NCBI RefSeq assembly: GCF_018619435.1
Contig: NZ_JAHFZF010000003.1
Location: 1-64,000, forward strand
Origin: Rhodoferax sp. U11-2br
GTDB taxonomy: Bacteria; Pseudomonadota; Gammaproteobacteria; Burkholderiales; Burkholderiaceae_C
Length of the DNA stretch: 64,000 bases
Direction of reading: 5' to 3'
Below, piece after piece: positions 29,735-39,769 of the stretch. The notes beneath the pieces were generated by a model that searched no databases, was not told where the DNA came from, and was given only the letters and a program-made list of their open reading frames with translations. The stretch's first letter is position 1, and each line of letters opens with the position of its first letter. A program made the translations under genes and the position numbers.

Positions 29735-32518
29735 TCAGGTGTTGGCTGGCAAGGTGGTGTACAGCACCACCTGGTTGCGCCCGGCTTCCTTGGCTCGGTA
29801 CATGGCTTCGTCGGCATGGTGCAAGATGCTTTCCTGATCGGTTTGGCTGGGCTCAAACACGGCCACCCCCATGCTGGCGGTGCAGTGGTGCTCGACCGCT
29901 TGGCTGGCCGAGCCCGTGTGGCCGTTGCGGGTGAGCCGGTACACCTCGGCAATGGACCGGCGGATTTTATCGGCGATGGCCATGGCCTGTATCTGCGAGG
30001 TCTCCAGCGTGAGGTCAAGTTCACTGAGCAGCACCACAAACTCATCACCCCCCAGGCGCGCCACCGTGTCGACCTCGCGCACGCTGGCCTTGAGGCGCCG
30101 TGCCACTTCCATCAGCAGCAGGTCGCCCACCGCGTGGCCGTGGGTGTCGTTGAGCGGCTTGAAGTTGTCCAGGTCCATGAACAGCACCGCGCCAAAGTGG
30201 CCGCTGCGTTTGTTGGCCAGCAGGATCTGGCTCAGGCGGTCAGTCAGCAGGCGGCGGTTGGGCAGCTCGGTCAGGGCGTCGAAAAAGGCCAGTTGCCGCA
30301 CCCGGTCTTCATTGGCTTTGCGCGCCGAGATGTCGGAGAACAGGGCCACATACTGGCGCGTCACACCGCGCTCGTCGCGTACCGCGCTGATGGTGAGCAG
30401 TTCGGGGTAGATTTCGCCATTTTTGCGCCGGTTCCAGATTTCGCCGCTCCAGTGGCCGTTGACCAGCAGGGCTTTCCACATGCCTTGGTAAAACGTGTTG
30501 TCCTGGCGTTCTGACTTGAGCAGCCGGGTGTGTTTGCCGATGACTTCGGCACGGGAGTAACCGGTGATCTGGCAAAAGGTGTCGTTGACGTTCAGGATGT
30601 GGCCGTGCACATCGGTGATGCTGATGCCTTCTTGGGCATGGCTGAAGACACTGGCCGACATCTCCAACTGCAGTTGCGCGCGTTTGCGATCGGTGATGTC
30701 ACGCACAAAGGCAAACATGTCACCGCCACCATCGGCGTGGGTGGTCAGGCTGATCTCCACATCCCACAGCGTGCCGTCCTTGCGCCGGTGGCGTGTTTCG
30801 AATTGGTCGCGACCGGTCTGGTACAAGCGCAGTACCCGCGCGGCAATGTCCTCTGGCCGCTCACTGACCTCCAGGTCAAGGATGGACATCTGCAGCAACG
30901 CGTCCTGCGAGTAGCCCGACATGGCGCAATAGGCCGGGTTGACCTGCAACAGCCGTCCCTGTTTGTCGGCCCGCACAAACCCGTCCAGGGTGGTTTGCAA
31001 CACCGCCTGCAGCGCGCCATAACTGTGTTGCAGGGTCTCCTGGATCTGGCGTTGTTCGGTTACATCCTGCAGGGAGCCCATCAGGCGGCGTACCACCAGC
31101 TGCGCGTCACGCTGTACCTCACCGCGTGCCAGGTAGTAGCGCTGGGAGCCGTCGCGGCGCAGGGTGTGCAACTCCAGTTCAAAAGGAATGGCGTAATGCA
31201 GCGCCCGCTGTACCGCTTCCTCGAGCCGTTGGGCGTCTTGCGGGATGAACAGTCTGGCCAGTTGGCGCAGCGTGGGTGCACCGGCTGCCGGGTCCAGACG
31301 GAAGAACTGAAACAACTCGTCGGACCAGGTGACGGTGTTGGTGTCGATGTCCCACGACCAGCTGCCCAGGTGGGCCAAGGCCTCAGTGCGCGACAACATG
31401 TCCTGTTGCGCCAACAGTTTCTGGTTGCGTTGTGCCAGGGTCGCCAGCAAGGTGTTGAAGGCCTGGATCAGTTCACCGATTTCTCCGGGCGCATTCACCG
31501 GCAGGCTGATTGGAATTTCTTTGTGATGCGGGTGTTGACCCAAGGCCCGGATGGTGTCGAGCACGGGGGCCAACTGGTGCCGCACGCGCCACCAAGTCAG
31601 TCCACCGGCCAACAGGGTGAGCAGCAGGGTTGCCAGCAGCATGCGCTGCTGCATCGCCTGGATCGGGGCAAAAGCCTCGGTGGTGGGCAGCACCGCCGAG
31701 AGAATCCAGCCGGTGCTCGCCAGGCGCTTGTCGGAGGCGAGCACTTCCTCACCTCTTGGGTTGGTCAACACCAGCGAGCCCTGGTAACCATCCAGAAAAC
31801 GGTCCAGCGCTGGGTTTACACCCGCTGCGGGCAACTGCTCCATGATGCGTGTGGTGTCGGTGGCGGCAATCACCCGGCGTTGGAGCGGGTCGACCAGCAA
31901 GTAGCCACCGGTGTAGCCATAGCGGTTGGCGGTGATCGCTGTCAGTGGGTTGGGTTTGCGCAAGTTGGTGAGGCCGACCACCGTCCCCACCACGCGGCCA
32001 CCGGCATCGCGCAGTGGTGCCGCCATGTCGAGGCTGGGGGTGCCGACTCCGGCCACCGCAGACACCTGTCCGATGCTGCTGCGTCCCTCGCTGCGTGCGG
32101 TGTGTACCGAGGCCAACTCCAGCAGTGTCTGCCCGTCGCGCTTTGGGCCACTGACACTGTCGGCCAGCACCAGACCTTGGCTGTTGAGCACCAGCACCCC
32201 GTCGTTGAACTTGCTGGGCAACAAAACACGTTGGTCCAGGCTGCTTTGCAATTTGGGCGGGTCCAGCAGCAGCTTGGCGTCGGTGTCGTTGGCCACCATC
32301 TGCAGCCACGCGTGGCGCTCGGACAACTGCTCGTCGAGCTGTCTGGACAACAGGGTCACGGTGGCAAACTGCTGGGCACTGAGACCAGCCTGCAGGTCGT
32401 TTTTTAACTCAACGCTGGCATAAAAAGACAGGCTCCACAAACTGGCCAGGAAAATGCCCATGGTCGACAGCGTGACCCGTGTCTTGATGGAATGCTTGGC
32501 CAAAAAGTTGAGCTGCAT
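29735..32518 (-). CDS. diguanylate cyclase with Cache, HAMP and PAS domains
   Basis: A 927-residue cyclic di-GMP synthase. It has a transmembrane helix near the N-terminus (about 15-35), a periplasmic Cache-type sensor (about 40-290), a second helix (about 295-315), HAMP, three PAS domains (about 380-510, 510-630, 635-755) and a GGDEF domain (about 765-925). The active-site GGDEF is at 823-827 with the I-site REVD just before it. It carries no EAL domain. Transcription runs on its own; repeat copies flank both ends. Confidence 0.92.
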   Translation of the reverse strand: MQLNFLAKHSIKTRVTLSTMGIFLASLWSLSFYASVELKNDLQAGLSAQQFATVTLLSRQLDEQLSERHAWLQMVANDTDAKLLLDPPKLQSSLDQRVLLPSKFNDGVLVLNSQGLVLADSVSGPKRDGQTLLELASVHTARSEGRSSIGQVSAVAGVGTPSLDMAAPLRDAGGRVVGTVVGLTNLRKPNPLTAITANRYGYTGGYLLVDPLQRRVIAATDTTRIMEQLPAAGVNPALDRFLDGYQGSLVLTNPRGEEVLASDKRLASTGWILSAVLPTTEAFAPIQAMQQRMLLATLLLTLLAGGLTWWRVRHQLAPVLDTIRALGQHPHHKEIPISLPVNAPGEIGELIQAFNTLLATLAQRNQKLLAQQDMLSRTEALAHLGSWSWDIDTNTVTWSDELFQFFRLDPAAGAPTLRQLARLFIPQDAQRLEEAVQRALHYAIPFELELHTLRRDGSQRYYLARGEVQRDAQLVVRRLMGSLQDVTEQRQIQETLQHSYGALQAVLQTTLDGFVRADKQGRLLQVNPAYCAMSGYSQDALLQMSILDLEVSERPEDIAARVLRLYQTGRDQFETRHRRKDGTLWDVEISLTTHADGGGDMFAFVRDITDRKRAQLQLEMSASVFSHAQEGISITDVHGHILNVNDTFCQITGYSRAEVIGKHTRLLKSERQDNTFYQGMWKALLVNGHWSGEIWNRRKNGEIYPELLTISAVRDERGVTRQYVALFSDISARKANEDRVRQLAFFDALTELPNRRLLTDRLSQILLANKRSGHFGAVLFMDLDNFKPLNDTHGHAVGDLLLMEVARRLKASVREVDTVARLGGDEFVVLLSELDLTLETSQIQAMAIADKIRRSIAEVYRLTRNGHTGSASQAVEHHCTASMGVAVFEPSQTDQESILHHADEAMYRAKEAGRNQVVLYTTLPANT

Positions 32519-32596
32519 AAAAGCATGCTAACGCCAGCCCGCGACTTGGTACAGCTGTGCCGCCGTGATGTTTGCACGGTTTTGTGTGTTTTATGC

Positions 32597-32637
32597 CGAA
32601 AGCCCTTATTTAAAAAGGGCTTGTTGCTATGGATAGT
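32597..32637 (+). repeat. interspersed repeat, copy 6
   Basis: GAAAGCCCTTATTTAAAAAG is followed by GGCTTGTTGCTATGGATAG. The AAGCCCTT/AAGGGCTT arms form a perfect hairpin. It lies between the cyclase gene and the DUF779 pseudogene, near the end of the alcohol-oxidation operon. Confidence 0.8.
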
Positions 32638-32672
32638 GAAGTGCTGTGCTGCCAACCCGCTGAGCCGTCGTG

Positions 32673-33071
32673 TCACGGCTGCGGTGCAGCAGGCGCTGCG
32701 ATGCCCAGCTCGGCCAGCTCATCGGGTGTGAACACACGTGAGCGGGTATGGAAGGACTTGCCTTCGGGGCTTTCCAGCGAAAAGTTGCCGCTTTGGCCGT
32801 CGAGCACGTCGATGATGAGCTGGGTGTGTTGCCAGTAGCTTTACTGCGCTTTGCCCATGTAGAACGGGCAGCCGCCGATGTCACCCAGGTACACATCACC
32901 GGCGCCCATGGTGATTTCTCCAGGCAGAAAACAATTGGCAGCGCTGTTGTCGCAGCAGCCACCCGACTGGTGAAACATCAGCGCCGGACCGTGTTTGGTT
33001 TTCAGGAGCGCGATAAGTGCAAGCGCGGCGGGTGTGGCGACCACCCGCGCAGGTGGGGTGTTTGCGTTCAT
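32673..33071 (-). pseudogene. DUF779 family gene interrupted by an in-frame TAA
   Basis: The reading frame from the ATG at 33071 encodes a DUF779 protein (FHQSGGCCDNSAANCF, GDVYLGDIGGCPFYMGKAQ). It meets TAA at 32841-32843, then continues in the same frame with SYWQHTQLIIDVLDGQSGNF and the family's C-terminal part to a TGA at 32673. The family has an aromatic residue at the stop position, so a single TAC-to-TAA change explains the break. DUF779 genes commonly lie with AldB/ExaC aldehyde dehydrogenases. It follows the alcohol dehydrogenase gene by 19 bases as third gene of the operon. The first 76 residues may still be made. Confidence 0.85.
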
Positions 33072-33090
33072 GGATAGTTCACAGAGGTGT

Positions 33091-34245
33091 TCAGGCCACC
33101 ATTGCACCACGGAAGATATTCTCGATCTCGGCTTGGGTAGCCGGGCGAGGGTTGGTCAAGCCACAGGCGTCTTTGAGTGCGTTGGTCGCCAGCAGCGGAA
33201 TGTCTTCTTCTTTGACGCCAAGCTCGCTCAGGCTTTTGGGGATGCCAATGTCCAGTGCCAACTGGCGGATGGCTGTCAGGCAGGCCTGGGCGCCCGCTTG
33301 GTCATCCAGCGTTTGCACATCCACACCCATGGCCTGCGCCACAGTGCGTAGTCGGGCTGCCGAGGTCAACACATTGAACGCTTCCACATGGGGCAGCAGC
33401 AGCGCATTGCAAACACCGTGCGGCAGGTCGTAGAAACCCCCCAATTGGTGCGCCATGGCATGCACGTAGCCCAAGGACGCGTTGTTGAACGCCATACCTG
33501 CCAGAAACTGGGCGTATGCCATTTGTTCGCGGGCCTGCAGGTTGTCACCATGGGCCACTGCCGTGCGCAGGTTGTCCACGATCAATTGCACGGCCTTGAG
33601 GGCGCAGGCGTCGGTGATGGGGGTGGCTGCGGTGGACACATAGGCTTCCACCGCGTGTGTCAGCGCATCCATGCCGGTGGCGGCGGTCAAGCCTTTGGGC
33701 ATGGCCAGCATCAGTTCAGGGTCGTTGACCGACATGATAGGGGTCACATGGCGGTCAACAATGGCCATCTTGATGTGCCGCGCTTCATCGGTGATGATGC
33801 AAAACCGCGTCATTTCACTGGCGGTGCCTGCGGTGGTATTGATGGCGACCAGCGGCAGTTGCGGTTTGGCCGAGCGGTCCACTCCCTCATAGTCGGCAAT
33901 CTCGCCGCCGTTGGCTGCGCACAAGGCGATGCCCTTGGCGCAGTCGTGTGGTGAACCACCTCCCAACGAGACCACCAGGTCGCAGCCATGCTGGCGAAGC
34001 AGAGCCAGACCCGTGCGCACATTGGCCACCGTCGGGTTGGGTTGTGTGCCGTCAAATACTGCCGACTCGATCTGTTGTGTGGCCAGTTGCGTTTGGATGC
34101 GTGCTGCGACACCCAGTTTGTTCAACACGCTGTCCGTGACGATCAGCGCCTTGTGAAACCCACGGCTTCGCAAGGTCACCATGGCCTCCTTCAGACAGCC
34201 TGCACCCATGAGGTTGAAGCTGGGTATAAAAAATGTACTTGTCAT
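33091..34245 (-). CDS. yiaY: iron-containing alcohol dehydrogenase
   Basis: A 384-residue group III alcohol dehydrogenase, very close to E. coli YiaY ([38 protein letters not shown]). The metal ligands are D193, H197, H262 and H276 (GMDALTH, YVHAMAH, DLPHG). It should oxidise ethanol or other short primary alcohols with NAD. It lies 109 bases after the aldehyde dehydrogenase gene on the same strand; in E. coli yiaY and aldB are also neighbours. Together the two enzymes would take alcohol to acid. Confidence 0.92.
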   Translation of the reverse strand: MTSTFFIPSFNLMGAGCLKEAMVTLRSRGFHKALIVTDSVLNKLGVAARIQTQLATQQIESAVFDGTQPNPTVANVRTGLALLRQHGCDLVVSLGGGSPHDCAKGIALCAANGGEIADYEGVDRSAKPQLPLVAINTTAGTASEMTRFCIITDEARHIKMAIVDRHVTPIMSVNDPELMLAMPKGLTAATGMDALTHAVEAYVSTAATPITDACALKAVQLIVDNLRTAVAHGDNLQAREQMAYAQFLAGMAFNNASLGYVHAMAHQLGGFYDLPHGVCNALLLPHVEAFNVLTSAARLRTVAQAMGVDVQTLDDQAGAQACLTAIRQLALDIGIPKSLSELGVKEEDIPLLATNALKDACGLTNPRPATQAEIENIFRGAMVA

Positions 34246-34354
34246 CGCGAATTTTTCCCCGTTATGTGAAAGGGCCGAAATGGTGATGGCTGATGCGCCG
34301 CCGACATGCGCTGACCGAAGGCCAGCGCCGTGCTGTCAGGCGGCACAGGTGGCT

Positions 34355-35875
34355 TTAGAAGAAGCCTAGCTTCTTCTCGCTGTAGCTCACGAGCAGGTTC
34401 TTGGTTTGCTGGTAGTGGTCCAGCATGATCTTGTGGGTTTCACGGCCAATGCCCGATTCCTTGTAACCACCAAAAGCGGCGTGCGCCGGGTAGGCGTGGT
34501 AACAATTGGTCCACACCCGTCCGGCCTTGATGGCGCGACCCATGCGGTAGGCGACGTTGCCGTTGCGGCTCCAAACACCGGCACCCAGGCCATACAAGGT
34601 GTCGTTGGCAATGGCCAGCGCTTCGGCCTCGTCCTTGAAGGTGGTCACCGCCAGTACCGGCCCGAAGATTTCCTCCTGGAAGATGCGCATCTTGTTGTGG
34701 CCTTTGAACAGCGTGGGCTGGATGTAATAACCACCGGCCAAATCCCCGTCCATCTGGGCACGTTCCCCGCCAATCAGCACCTGTGCGCCTTCTTCCTTGC
34801 CGAGTTTGAGGTAGGACTCGATCTTGTCCATCTGGATCTGCGAGGCTTGTGCCCCCATCATGGTCTCGGTGTCGAGCGGGCTGCCTTGTTTGATGGCGGC
34901 GACGCGTTTCAAGGCCTTTTCCATGAACTTGTCGTAGATCGACTCCTGAATCAGCGCGCGTGACGGGCAGGTGCACACTTCACCCTGGTTGAAGGCGAAC
35001 AAGACCAGCCCTTCAATCGCCTTGTCGAGAAAACCGTCATCCTGGTCCATCACGTCGGCAAAAAAGATGTTAGGTGACTTGCCACCGAGCTCCAGCGTGG
35101 CTGGAATCAGGTTGTTGGCGGCCGCCTGGGCAATCACCCGGCCGGTGGTGGTGGAGCCCGTGAACGCGATCTTGGCAATGCGCTTGCTGTTGGCCAGCGG
35201 CATGCCCGCTTCACGACCATAACCGTTGACGATGTTGAGCACACCCGGAGGAAGGATGTCAGCAATCAGCTCGGCCAGCACCAGGATGCTGACCGGGGTG
35301 GACTCGGCCGGTTTGAGCACCACGCAGTTGCCCGCACCAATGGCCGGGGCCAGTTTCCAGGCTGCCATCAGGATCGGGAAGTTCCAGGGAATGATCTGTC
35401 CCACCACGCCCAGGGGCTCGTGGATGTGGTAGGCCATGGTGTTCTCGTCGATCTCGCTGATGCCCCCTTCCTGAGAGCGCAGGCAACCGGCAAAGTAGCG
35501 GAAATGGTCAATGGTCAGCGGAATATCGGCGTTGAGGGTTTCGCGGATCGGTTTGCCGTTGTCCACGGTTTCGACGTAGGCCAGCAGTTCCAGATTGGCT
35601 TCCAGACGGTCGGCAATTTTTAGCAAGATGTTGGAGCGGGTGGCGGCATCGGTCTTGCCCCAGGCGTCTGCGGCGGCGTGGGCAGCGTCTAGCGCCAGCT
35701 CAATGTCTTCGGCGCCAGAGCGGGCCACCTGGGTGTAGGGTTTGCCGGTGATGGGTGTGGCCACGTCAAAGTACTGGCCCTTGACCGGCGGAACAAATTT
35801 GCCACCGATGAAGTTGTCATAACGTGCTTTGAAGTTGTGTTTGGCACCGGCCGAGCCGGGAGCGGCATAAATCAT
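34355..35875 (-). CDS. aldB: NAD(P)-dependent aldehyde dehydrogenase, AldB/ExaC type
   Basis: A 506-residue enzyme that oxidises acetaldehyde and similar aldehydes to acids. It closely resembles Ald[13 protein letters not shown] near the start, [30 protein letters not shown] with the general-base Glu, and the catalytic cysteine in [14 protein letters not shown]. It is the first gene of a minus-strand operon with yiaY and the DUF779 gene. A sigma-54 promoter lies 58-73 bases upstream, and an AcoR-like activator gene is divergent. Confidence 0.94.
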   Translation of the reverse strand: MIYAAPGSAGAKHNFKARYDNFIGGKFVPPVKGQYFDVATPITGKPYTQVARSGAEDIELALDAAHAAADAWGKTDAATRSNILLKIADRLEANLELLAYVETVDNGKPIRETLNADIPLTIDHFRYFAGCLRSQEGGISEIDENTMAYHIHEPLGVVGQIIPWNFPILMAAWKLAPAIGAGNCVVLKPAESTPVSILVLAELIADILPPGVLNIVNGYGREAGMPLANSKRIAKIAFTGSTTTGRVIAQAAANNLIPATLELGGKSPNIFFADVMDQDDGFLDKAIEGLVLFAFNQGEVCTCPSRALIQESIYDKFMEKALKRVAAIKQGSPLDTETMMGAQASQIQMDKIESYLKLGKEEGAQVLIGGERAQMDGDLAGGYYIQPTLFKGHNKMRIFQEEIFGPVLAVTTFKDEAEALAIANDTLYGLGAGVWSRNGNVAYRMGRAIKAGRVWTNCYHAYPAHAAFGGYKESGIGRETHKIMLDHYQQTKNLLVSYSEKKLGFF

Positions 35876-35932
35876 CTTGTGTCCTCTTTATGTGTCTTTG
35901 TGAATGAAATTGCCTTGCGGCAAGCTGGGTCT

Positions 35933-35948
35933 ATCAAGTCGCGTGCCA
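35933..35948 (-). promoter_or_regulatory. sigma-54 promoter of aldB
   Basis: On the minus strand TGGCACG-CGAC-TTGAT matches the -24/-12 consensus TGGCACG-N4-TTGC(A/T) with one mismatch. Its position gives a leader of about 45 bases before aldB. Confidence 0.75.
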
Positions 35949-36047
35949 GATCAGTGGAGTCAACTCAAGTGGTTGATTCCATTGAAAAATGTCTTCGTGG
36001 GTGCGCGGTGTCAGCGTTGTCCGTGAGGCCAGGAGGTGTACCAAAAT

Positions 36048-36075
36048 GTGACAGGTGTTCCTCAAGGTGACAGGT
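36048..36075. promoter_or_regulatory. direct repeats GTGACAGGT, candidate activator site
   Basis: GTGACAGGT occurs at 36048-36056 and again at 36067-36075, 19 bases apart, about two helical turns. They lie 110-135 bases upstream of the sigma-54 promoter, the usual enhancer range for bacterial enhancer-binding proteins. Confidence 0.4.
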
Positions 36076-36188
36076 CTGGCGAGCACCTTGGCCATGCAAT
36101 ACACTTCCTGCTGCATGAACGCGTGGGCCTGGTCACCATGGCCCTGACGACAACCAGAGAGCAGGCATAAGTCTGCCCAGGAGACAAC

Positions 36189-38198
36189 GTGCGAACACCC
36201 CCTGCTGCCGTGGCCTTGCGCCAGGCGCGCCTGCATTTGCTGGAACATGGTGACTGCCCGCCGGGTGGTCTGGATGAACGCGTGGCGCGCTCCTGGCGGC
36301 GCAGTCTGGCGGCTGGCTTGCTGCCAGCTGGACGTGTGCCGGAGTCTGAACACAGCAGCGGTGCCGAACTGCTGCACACCATGGCCTCCAACCACGAGTT
36401 ACTGGCGCATTCGCGTCCGGTGATGGCTCACCTGTTTGAGCAGGTGCGTCACACCCAGGGCATGGTGATCCTGGCGGACCAGCGCGGTACCTTGGTCCAC
36501 ACACTGGGACACGCCGACTTTCTGAGCCGGGCCGAGCGTGTGGCCTTGTCATGTGGTGCCAACTGGCATGAGCAGCAGCGTGGCACCAACGCGATTGGTA
36601 CCGCTTTGGTGGAGGCCAGTGGGGTGGAGATCCACGGTGCCGAGCATTTTCTGGAGCGCAACGAGTTTCTGACCTGCACCGCCGTGCCCATTTTGTCGGC
36701 GCAGGCTGAGCTGCTGGGGGTGCTGGACATCTCGGGGGACCAGCGCAGCCGCCACCCACACACGCTGGGTTTGGTGGGCATGGCCTCACGCATGATTGAA
36801 AACCGCCTGATCATCAGTACCTGCCAGCGCCACATCCGCCTGCATGTCCATGCCCAGCTGGAAGGTATTGGCAGCATCGCCGAAGGCATTGTGCTGCTGT
36901 CGGAAGATGGCTGGCTGGTCGGGGCCAACCGCGCTGCCATGGCTTGGCTCAAACTCAGCCGCGCTGACCTGGGCGCGGTCCAGCTGCAACAGCGGCTGGA
37001 GCTTCCTCTGTCCGAACTGTTGTCACGCCACAAACGCCGCCCCGGGCAGCCCACCCAGGTGCGCCAGCTCGATGGCAGTGGCCTGTATGTTCTGGTGCAA
37101 CATACGCTGCCAACCTGTGTCACGGTGCTGCCACAACCGGTGGCCAGCGCGCTACCCGTGAGGGATGCCCTGCTGAGCCTGGACACTGGTGACCTGCGCT
37201 GGCGCAGTGCCGCCGACAAGGTCCGGCGGGTGTTGGATAAACCCATACCGGTGCTGATCCAGGGGGAGTCCGGGGTTGGCAAAGAGCTGTTTGCCAGAGC
37301 CTCTCATGATAGCGGACCCCGCAAAAATAAAGCGTTTGTTGCTATCAATTGTGCTGCTGTTCCGGAGAATCTGATCGAGGCCGAGTTGTTTGGTTACACC
37401 CCGGGTGCCTTCACCGGCGCACGGCGCGAGGGCAGTGTCGGGCGCCTGCGTGAAGCCCAGGGTGGCACACTGTTTCTGGACGAGATTGGTGACATGCCGC
37501 TGGGTCTGCAGGCGCGTTTGCTGAGGGTGCTGCAGGAGCGTCAGGTGACGCCTCTGGGTGGTGGCCAGCCGGTGGCGGTGGACTTTGCCCTGATCTGTGC
37601 CAGCCATCACAAACTGCGTGAAGAAGCCGCTGCTGGTCGTTTTCGCAACGACCTGTATTACCGCATCAACGGGCTGACAGTGCTGTTGCCGCCGCTGCGC
37701 GAGCGAACAGATTTTGTGATGCTGACCGAGCGTTTGCTGGCTGACCTGAACTCAGGGCGCCGGGTGACTGTGGCGCCTGATGTGTTGGCGCGCTTTTGCC
37801 AGCACAACTGGCCCGGCAACCTGCGCCAGTACGCCAATGCCTTGCGCACCGCCTGTGCCATGCTGGGCGCACACGAGGACTGCATCAGCTGGGACCACCT
37901 GCCCGACGATTTGTTGGAAGACTTGCAACATACGCTGCATGTGCCAGACGGGGTGGCAGCTGGCCCAGTGCCAGCCGTGCCAGGGTCCCCAGCCCGGGCT
38001 CAGAACGGTGCAGCAAGCACCACCGAGTCCGGCAACGTGACGTTATTGCATAACCTGCAGGCCTTGTCTCGCCAAGCGATTCACCAGGCGCTCGATGCCA
38101 GTTCAGGCAATGTGTCCCTAGCGGCGCGGCGACTGGGCATCAGCCGCCAGACCTTGTACCGAAAACTGGCTGAGGCCGGGGCAGGTATCCGGGCGTGA
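36189..38198 (+). CDS. AcoR-like sigma-54-dependent activator
   Basis: A 669-residue enhancer-binding protein. Residues 1-210 hold the AcoR-type sensory part with a GAF domain (HEQQRGTNAIGTAL, TCTAVPILS); a PAS-like segment follows (225-265). The AAA+ domain has Walker A GESGVGKE (359-366) and the sigma-54 contact loop GAFTGA (406-411), and a Fis-type helix-turn-helix closes the protein (LAARRLGISRQTLYRKL). The GTG start is preceded by AGGAG. It is divergent from aldB and is the likely activator of that promoter in response to ethanol, acetoin or an aldehyde. Part of the AAA+ domain is encoded by A+T-rich DNA resembling the repeat family. Confidence 0.92.
   Translation: MRTPPAAVALRQARLHLLEHGDCPPGGLDERVARSWRRSLAAGLLPAGRVPESEHSSGAELLHTMASNHELLAHSRPVMAHLFEQVRHTQGMVILADQRGTLVHTLGHADFLSRAERVALSCGANWHEQQRGTNAIGTALVEASGVEIHGAEHFLERNEFLTCTAVPILSAQAELLGVLDISGDQRSRHPHTLGLVGMASRMIENRLIISTCQRHIRLHVHAQLEGIGSIAEGIVLLSEDGWLVGANRAAMAWLKLSRADLGAVQLQQRLELPLSELLSRHKRRPGQPTQVRQLDGSGLYVLVQHTLPTCVTVLPQPVASALPVRDALLSLDTGDLRWRSAADKVRRVLDKPIPVLIQGESGVGKELFARASHDSGPRKNKAFVAINCAAVPENLIEAELFGYTPGAFTGARREGSVGRLREAQGGTLFLDEIGDMPLGLQARLLRVLQERQVTPLGGGQPVAVDFALICASHHKLREEAAAGRFRNDLYYRINGLTVLLPPLRERTDFVMLTERLLADLNSGRRVTVAPDVLARFCQHNWPGNLRQYANALRTACAMLGAHEDCISWDHLPDDLLEDLQHTLHVPDGVAAGPVPAVPGSPARAQNGAASTTESGNVTLLHNLQALSRQAIHQALDASSGNVSLAARRLGISRQTLYRKLAEAGAGIRA
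37307..37349 (+). repeat. intragenic repeat-like patch in the AcoR-like gene
   Basis: TGATAGC (37307-37313) and GCTATCA (37341-37347) form an inverted repeat around an A-rich centre. The end GTTGCTATCAAT matches the conserved tail of the interspersed repeats. It is read in frame as part of the AAA+ domain just after Walker A. Confidence 0.4.
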
Positions 38199-38214
38199 GT
38201 GGGCTGTGGCCATT

Positions 38215-38242
38215 GAAAAAACAAAACCCGCCGAAGCGGGTT
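38215..38242 (-). terminator. terminator of the ComEA-like gene
   Basis: On the minus strand AACCCGC-TTCG-GCGGGTT is followed by TTGTTTTTT, 23 bases past the stop. It may also stop antisense entry into the activator gene. Confidence 0.85.
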
Positions 38243-38264
38243 GTTGGTGTACCAAGGAAGATAT

Positions 38265-38609
38265 CTATTTCTTGGCGGCGCTCGCGCCAGCAGTGGCCGC
38301 ATCTGCCTTTGTGCCATCGGCTTTTTTGGCGGCAGGCGTTGTCGCCTTGAAGGCCTCGCCATTCACTGTCAAACCCTCTTTTGAAAACTTGGCAGCGTTG
38401 CCTGCCCCCACACCTTGGACACGATCCATGAAATCGGTCCAATCCTTGAAGTTGCCCTTTTTACGCTCGTCCAGGATTTTGGTGGAAATGCCGGGTCCAA
38501 TACCTTTGATGCCGTCGAGCTCGGCAGCGGTGGCTTTGTTGACATCCACAGCGGCAAAGCTGGCAGCTGCAAACAACATGGCCCCCAGGGCCAAAATTTT
38601 CTTCAGCAT
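38265..38609 (-). CDS. secreted ComEA-like helix-hairpin-helix protein
   Basis: A 114-residue protein with a signal peptide (MLKKILALGAMLFAAASFA) followed by a ComEA-type helix-hairpin-helix unit: VDVNKATAAELDGIKGIGPGISTKILDERKKGNFKDWTDF in two halves. ComEA proteins bind incoming double-stranded DNA in the periplasm during transformation. The C-terminal 30 residues are Ala/Lys-rich, which may add DNA binding. The start has AGGAGG upstream. No other competence gene is adjacent. Confidence 0.85.
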   Translation of the reverse strand: MLKKILALGAMLFAAASFAAVDVNKATAAELDGIKGIGPGISTKILDERKKGNFKDWTDFMDRVQGVGAGNAAKFSKEGLTVNGEAFKATTPAAKKADGTKADAATAGASAAKK

Positions 38610-38743
38610 GATGAGTCCTCCTGAGCTTGGTTGACGAGACAAGGTGACGCAGTATGGGTGCCCGAGGGCACAGCTTCACGCAAGCAGTGTAAAACCGCGC
38701 CTCAGAAAACGCTGTCGCAAATTTGTATCAAAAACCGAGACTC

Positions 38744-39769
38744 TCAGCTCTGACCCGTTTGCATCCGTGACCGCACGTAACTTGCCACGCCGGTTTGCAC
38801 ATCAGCAAACTGGTGGTCACAACCTACGGCCCGCAGCGCTGTTAGATCTGCCTGGGTGTAACACTGGTATTTGCCACGCAGGGCGTCTGGGAAGGGGATG
38901 TATTCCAGCAGACCCTGGCTCACCAGCTCTGGCAGCGACAAGGCGGGCAAGTTGTCCAACTCGCGCAGGCTGTTGACCACCGAGCTGGCCACATCGTTGA
39001 ATGGCTGTGCACGACCGGTACCCAGGTTGAAGATGCCCGAGATACCCGGGTGGTCAAAAAACCAGAGGTTAACCGCCACCACGTCGTCGATGAAGACGAA
39101 GTCGCGCATTTGTGAGCCGGCCGCATAACCGCCGTATTCGTCAAACAGCTTGACCCGGCCCTCGGAGCGAAACTGGTTGAACTGGTGAAATGCCACGCTG
39201 GCCATGCGACCCTTGTGCTGTTCACGCGGGCCATAGACATTGAAGTAGCGGAAACCCACCACTTGCATGGTTTTGCCGGCAAAAGCACGTTCAAACTGCA
39301 AGCCACATTCGCGGCGCATGCGCTGGTCAAACAGCAGCTTGGAGTAGCCATAAACATTGAGCGGCGCCTCAAACGCCGGCTCTTCCCGGAAGGTGTCCGA
39401 GCCGCCGTAGGTGGCAGCGCTTGAGGCGTAGAGCAGCCGGGCACCACGTTTCTGACAGGCTGAATAGAGCTGCAGTGAGGTGGCAAAGTTGTTCTGCATC
39501 ATGTACTTGCCATTGCTTTCCATGGTGTCGCTGCAAGCGCCTTCGTGGAAGATGGCCTCCACCTGCCCGTAGGCGCCTTCTGCATAGTTGTCGTAGAACA
39601 CGTCGGCGTCGACATAGTCGGCAATCTGCAGGTCAGCGATGTTGCGGAATTTGTCGCCTTGTGTCAGGTCGTCCACCGCAATGATGTCGGTTAGGCCGCG
39701 GGCATTGAGCCCCTTGATGATGTTGCTACCAATAAATCCGGCTGCACCGGTGACGACGATTCGGGTCAT
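38744..39769 (-). CDS. rfaD: ADP-L-glycero-D-manno-heptose 6-epimerase
   Basis: Converts ADP-D-glycero- to ADP-L-glycero-D-manno-heptose for the lipopolysaccharide inner core. A 341-residue short-chain dehydrogenase-fold protein with the NADP loop GAAGFIGSN at the N-terminus, the catalytic Tyr-Lys pair in [11 protein letters not shown], and [19 protein letters not shown]. It overlaps the kinase gene by four bases (ATGA) and is the last gene of the block. Confidence 0.95.
   Translation of the reverse strand: MTRIVVTGAAGFIGSNIIKGLNARGLTDIIAVDDLTQGDKFRNIADLQIADYVDADVFYDNYAEGAYGQVEAIFHEGACSDTMESNGKYMMQNNFATSLQLYSACQKRGARLLYASSAATYGGSDTFREEPAFEAPLNVYGYSKLLFDQRMRRECGLQFERAFAGKTMQVVGFRYFNVYGPREQHKGRMASVAFHQFNQFRSEGRVKLFDEYGGYAAGSQMRDFVFIDDVVAVNLWFFDHPGISGIFNLGTGRAQPFNDVASSVVNSLRELDNLPALSLPELVSQGLLEYIPFPDALRGKYQCYTQADLTALRAVGCDHQFADVQTGVASYVRSRMQTGQS

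Larger units (their letters stand above)
35876..36188. other. divergent control region between aldB and the AcoR-like gene
   Basis: No gene. It carries the sigma-54 promoter for aldB and a pair of direct repeats further out that could bind the activator. Confidence 0.7.

Noticed and set aside
30530..32407. A 625-codon plus-strand frame opposite the second diguanylate cyclase
   Set aside because: Low-complexity His/Gln/Val-rich product without motifs; shadow of the cyclase gene.
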